NCBI GenBank assembly: GCA_963971305.1
Contig: CAXARO010001820.1
Location: 1-64,000, forward strand
Source: Arcuatula senhousia
Taxonomy: Eukaryota; Mollusca; Bivalvia; Mytilida; Mytilidae
Direction: 5' to 3'
DNA: 64,000 bases
Position numbers and translations under genes: made by a program. Shown piece by piece: positions 61,806 to 64,000 of this stretch (its first letter is position 1; each line of letters begins with the position of its first letter). The notes under the pieces were generated by a model. It was not told the origin of the DNA and made no database searches. It saw only the letters and a program-made list of their open reading frames with translations.

Positions 61806-62153
61806 AGTGAAATTTTACTTTTGTATATTATTAAAATCATTTCAATATGTGGATCGTGTCTTTTTGGCCCATATTCCATATTCTTTCGTTTTTAATATTA
61901 TTTCAGAGTTTGGCTTTAGTGCCGTGTGGAGGTCGTAGAAAGCTTCCCCGTGCTTCAGTTGTATGCTCTTATATATTTGCGAGTACTGGAATATGTGTTG
62001 GAAAGACACAGTTTACATATTTCCAAAATTTGACAACGTTTGGCCGTTTCTTTAAAAAATGATAAATTTATGTTTGGTCATTGTTGTAATATTCTTGGCA
62101 TTTTTTAAAAATCAAATCTAATATTCTACCGGTTTTCCAAGTTTCTACTCCTA

Positions 62154-62195
62154 GCGTGTCTGATGAAGGTTAATCCAGAAAAGCGCTTCACACGC
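62154..62195 (+). ncRNA. Hammerhead ribozyme 4 of 5
   Basis: Identical to copy 1 in all motif positions. Cleavage C is 62189. Confidence 0.82.
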
Positions 62196-62544
62196 AGTGA
62201 AATTTTACTTTTGTATATTATTAAAATCATTTCAATATGTGGATCGTGTCTTTTTGGCCCATATTCCGTATTCTTTCGTTTTTAATATTATTTCAGAGTT
62301 TGGCTTTAGTGCCGTGTGGAGGTCGTAGAAAGCTTCCCCGTGCTTCAGTTGTATGCTCTTATATATTTGCGAGTACTGGAATATGTGTTGGAAAGACACA
62401 GTTTACATATTTCCAAAATTTGACAACGTTTGGCCGTTTCTTTTAAAAAATGATAAATTTATGTTTGGTCATTGTTGTAATATTCTTGGCATTTTTTTAA
62501 AATCAAATCTAATATTCTACCGGTTTTCCAAGTTTCTACTCCTA

Positions 62545-62586
62545 GCGTGTCTGATGAAGGTTAATCCAGAAAAGCGCTTCACACGC
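62545..62586 (+). ncRNA. Hammerhead ribozyme 5 of 5
   Basis: Identical to copy 1 in all motif positions. Cleavage C is 62580. It is the last motif before the array ends at 62682. Confidence 0.82.
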
Positions 62587-62682
62587 AGTGAAATCTTACT
62601 TTTGTATATTATTAAAATCATTTCAATATGTGGATCGTGTCTTTTTGGCCCATATTCCATATTCTTCCGTTTTTAATATTAT

Positions 62683-63164
62683 ATCTACTAACTGGTTGTA
62701 AGCACAATGATTTGAACGTGCTCCTTTTGGAAAAAAAAGACAATAAAATAACATAAACCCAGCGACTTCGTTTGATAACATATTTTCCTTTTTTATTGAT
62801 TTCATATTTTTAAGCGTCCATCTATCAAAAGTTGCAAAGTGAATAATACAGGAGTAAATTTAGAAGCGAGTGATCAAATATACCAGTACACGCGAAAACA
62901 TCTGTGTCTAAAGTTTGACACACACCAAATACAGAATACACATGTTAACTGGTGATTAGTAAATAAGAAAACACATTTTAAAAAATTGTGGCTCTTGATC
63001 CCTTGGATTTGGCTCGGTTCGAATACATTTCATTTTTTTTCGTGTTTTTCACACCCTTCTTAAACTATCTTACGAATTGAACGTATTTTCCTCTAGATCA
63101 CAGGAGAGAACTAAAAGAAGAAGAAATGATTACATGCAACTATGATTAAATAGTTATGAATTAA
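62683..63164. other. No gene seen
   Basis: AT-rich spacer between the hammerhead array and the minus-strand Penelope-like element. No hammerhead core is found here on either strand. Confidence 0.4.
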
Positions 63165-64000
63165 TTGAAAGAAGCAATGGTGTACCAAAGGGTAATCAGT
63201 ATCATAAAACCGTGAAGACAAAGACAAAACCGGCAGACAAAAAATCATCACAACAAAACAAACCACATAACAACATAAAACACACACACATAACAACAAA
63301 ACCGCATTCAGCAACGCGAACTCAAGTCGAAACGAGAGTGAACTCAGGTGCTCCGGAAGAGTAAGCAGTTCCTGCTTGCTATAGCACACCCGTCATGTTG
63401 CCAAAGATCGATTAAGTGTTGGTCAAATCCGTAAAGGATGACATTACAAAACTCTATGTCAAACCAACATCTGTGCTCATCTGAGAGATAGAAATCCCGT
63501 ATTTGCATACAAGCACATGATGTCGTCCGTAAAATTTCTTGAGTGATGACAACAACCTGGGAGCAACGTACCCCTGTGTTAACAATTTGCTTGTCAGCCG
63601 TGTAGCTCTATCAAGGAAGTCGTTGTACTCCCCACATGCTCTGGAATAACGAATCAATTGTGATACGTAAACTCCATATGCTGGAGCGGACGGAATGTTG
63701 CTACACAGAAAGAGAAAGTTAACTATTGGAAAGTTGAGGTCATCACGTTTGTCATAGAGCTTTCTACAAAGCCTTCCTTGTGTGTCAATTTCGAGAAATA
63801 GATCCAAATATGAAGCAGACCTCCTAGAATCTGTAGTGTCCTTTACCTCAAGTTCCTTCGGATATATGAGATGTAAATAGTCACCAAATCGAGGATTGTT
63901 TAGTGAAAGGACATCATCAATATAACGAAATGTAAGATTAAAGGATAAAGCAAGTTTGCGGTCCTTTTTGTCTAGAAGTGATTGTAAGAAGTCTGCTTCA
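63165..64000 (-). mobile_element. Penelope-like element, 3' part, continues beyond the window
   Basis: From right to left it holds the RT frame, the RT end, and the shared 3' UTR (GCTCCGGAAGAGTAAGCAGT, CTATAGCACACCC, GTACCAAAGGGTAATC). It ends near 63165. It is closely similar to the fragment at 44900-45245. No hammerhead follows within 480 bp. Confidence 0.82.
63454..64000 (-). CDS. Penelope-like reverse transcriptase, C-terminal part, open to window edge
   Basis: A single open frame of about 180 codons runs from the window end to a stop at 63454. It contains FRYIDDVLSLNN (the catalytic YIDD motif), SYLDLFLEIDTQG, SNIPSAPAYGVYVSQLIR and KYGISISQMSTDVGLT. No break is visible, unlike the copies at 40813 and 47410. 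It may belong to a more intact element to the right. As in the other copies, no GIY-YIG endonuclease is seen after the RT. Confidence 0.82.
   Translation of the reverse strand, partial: EADFLQSLLDKKDRKLALSFNLTFRYIDDVLSLNNPRFGDYLHLIYPKELEVKDTTDSRRSASYLDLFLEIDTQGRLCRKLYDKRDDLNFPIVNFLFLCSNIPSAPAYGVYVSQLIRYSRACGEYNDFLDRATRLTSKLLTQGYVAPRLLSSLKKFYGRHHVLVCKYGISISQMSTDVGLT

Larger units (their letters stand above)
60809..62682 (+). repeat. Tandem array, 4.8 units of about 390 bp, each with a hammerhead
   Basis: The unit length is 390-391 bp, measured from hammerhead to hammerhead. Copies are nearly identical; differences are single bases and A/T-run lengths. The array starts at CGAGTACTGG and ends at TTTTTAATATTAT, lacking about 78 bp of a fifth full unit. 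Repeated frames of 69-107 codons inside it (GSCLFGPYSIFFRF) lack codon constraint and do not span unit boundaries, so I read them as by-products. No target duplication was recognised. Confidence 0.93.

Noticed and set aside
60869..62676. Repeated frames of 71-107 codons in the 390-bp array
   Set aside because: Frames are short, Phe/Leu/Ile-rich and differ between units at A-run slips. The conserved feature of the unit is the hammerhead, not a frame.

Overview
The window is AT-rich eukaryotic DNA with long repeat-filled introns, GT-AG exon junctions and several families of tandem-unit elements. The gene and repeat content points to a bivalve mollusc, most likely a mussel close to Mytilus. Reasons are Penelope-like retroelements with a hammerhead ribozyme, an STAND-ankyrin gene, a secreted fibrinogen-domain gene and hairpin-capped tandem-repeat elements. 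The species is inferred from remembered family distributions, not from a search.

Layout. 1-2297: repeat fragments and a foldback. 2298-20560 (+): the 3' part of one multi-exon gene. Six exons have matching phases; they encode a conserved metazoan family that I associate with DUF7869, and the 5' exons lie before the window or were not found. Its introns are packed with nested repeats. 20561-30700: hairpin-capped repeats, a LINE 3' end, and a 45-bp minisatellite split by a terminal-inverted-repeat (TIR) element that itself holds another element. 30766-31032: seven copies of a 12-bp palindrome. 31381-36090 (+): an STAND/ankyrin-repeat gene with 222-bp modules and a 36-bp minisatellite tail. 36986-40822: one hairpin-capped element, then a roughly 470-bp tandem repeat carrying a tRNA-like sequence. 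40813-42605: a broken Penelope-like reverse transcriptase. 43190-55400: a graveyard of Penelope, LINE, SINE and foldback pieces, including a well-formed hammerhead ribozyme at 45344-45387. 56108-59468 (+): a PAN/fibrinogen-domain gene with two lesions. 60809-62682: 4.8 tandem copies of a roughly 390-bp unit, each with a hammerhead ribozyme motif. 63165-64000 (-): a second Penelope-like element with an open RT frame running off the window.

Two themes stand out. First, self-cleaving RNA motifs lie among Penelope elements. They occur as an element-linked hammerhead, a decayed copy about 316 bp downstream of a matching flank, and a five-hammerhead satellite array beside an RT that is open as far as the window end. 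This is the arrangement expected of retrozyme-like non-autonomous elements supported by Penelope RT. Second, five or more repeat families share one architecture (5' hairpin, C/G-rich triplet patch, tandem units of mostly 130-180 bp, and a 3' end repeating half of the hairpin). Their core units can be swapped under the same caps.

The host genes look unrelated to each other: a putative transposase-like protein, an intracellular STAND/ankyrin protein and a secreted lectin-like protein. No operon-like or pathway link is visible.
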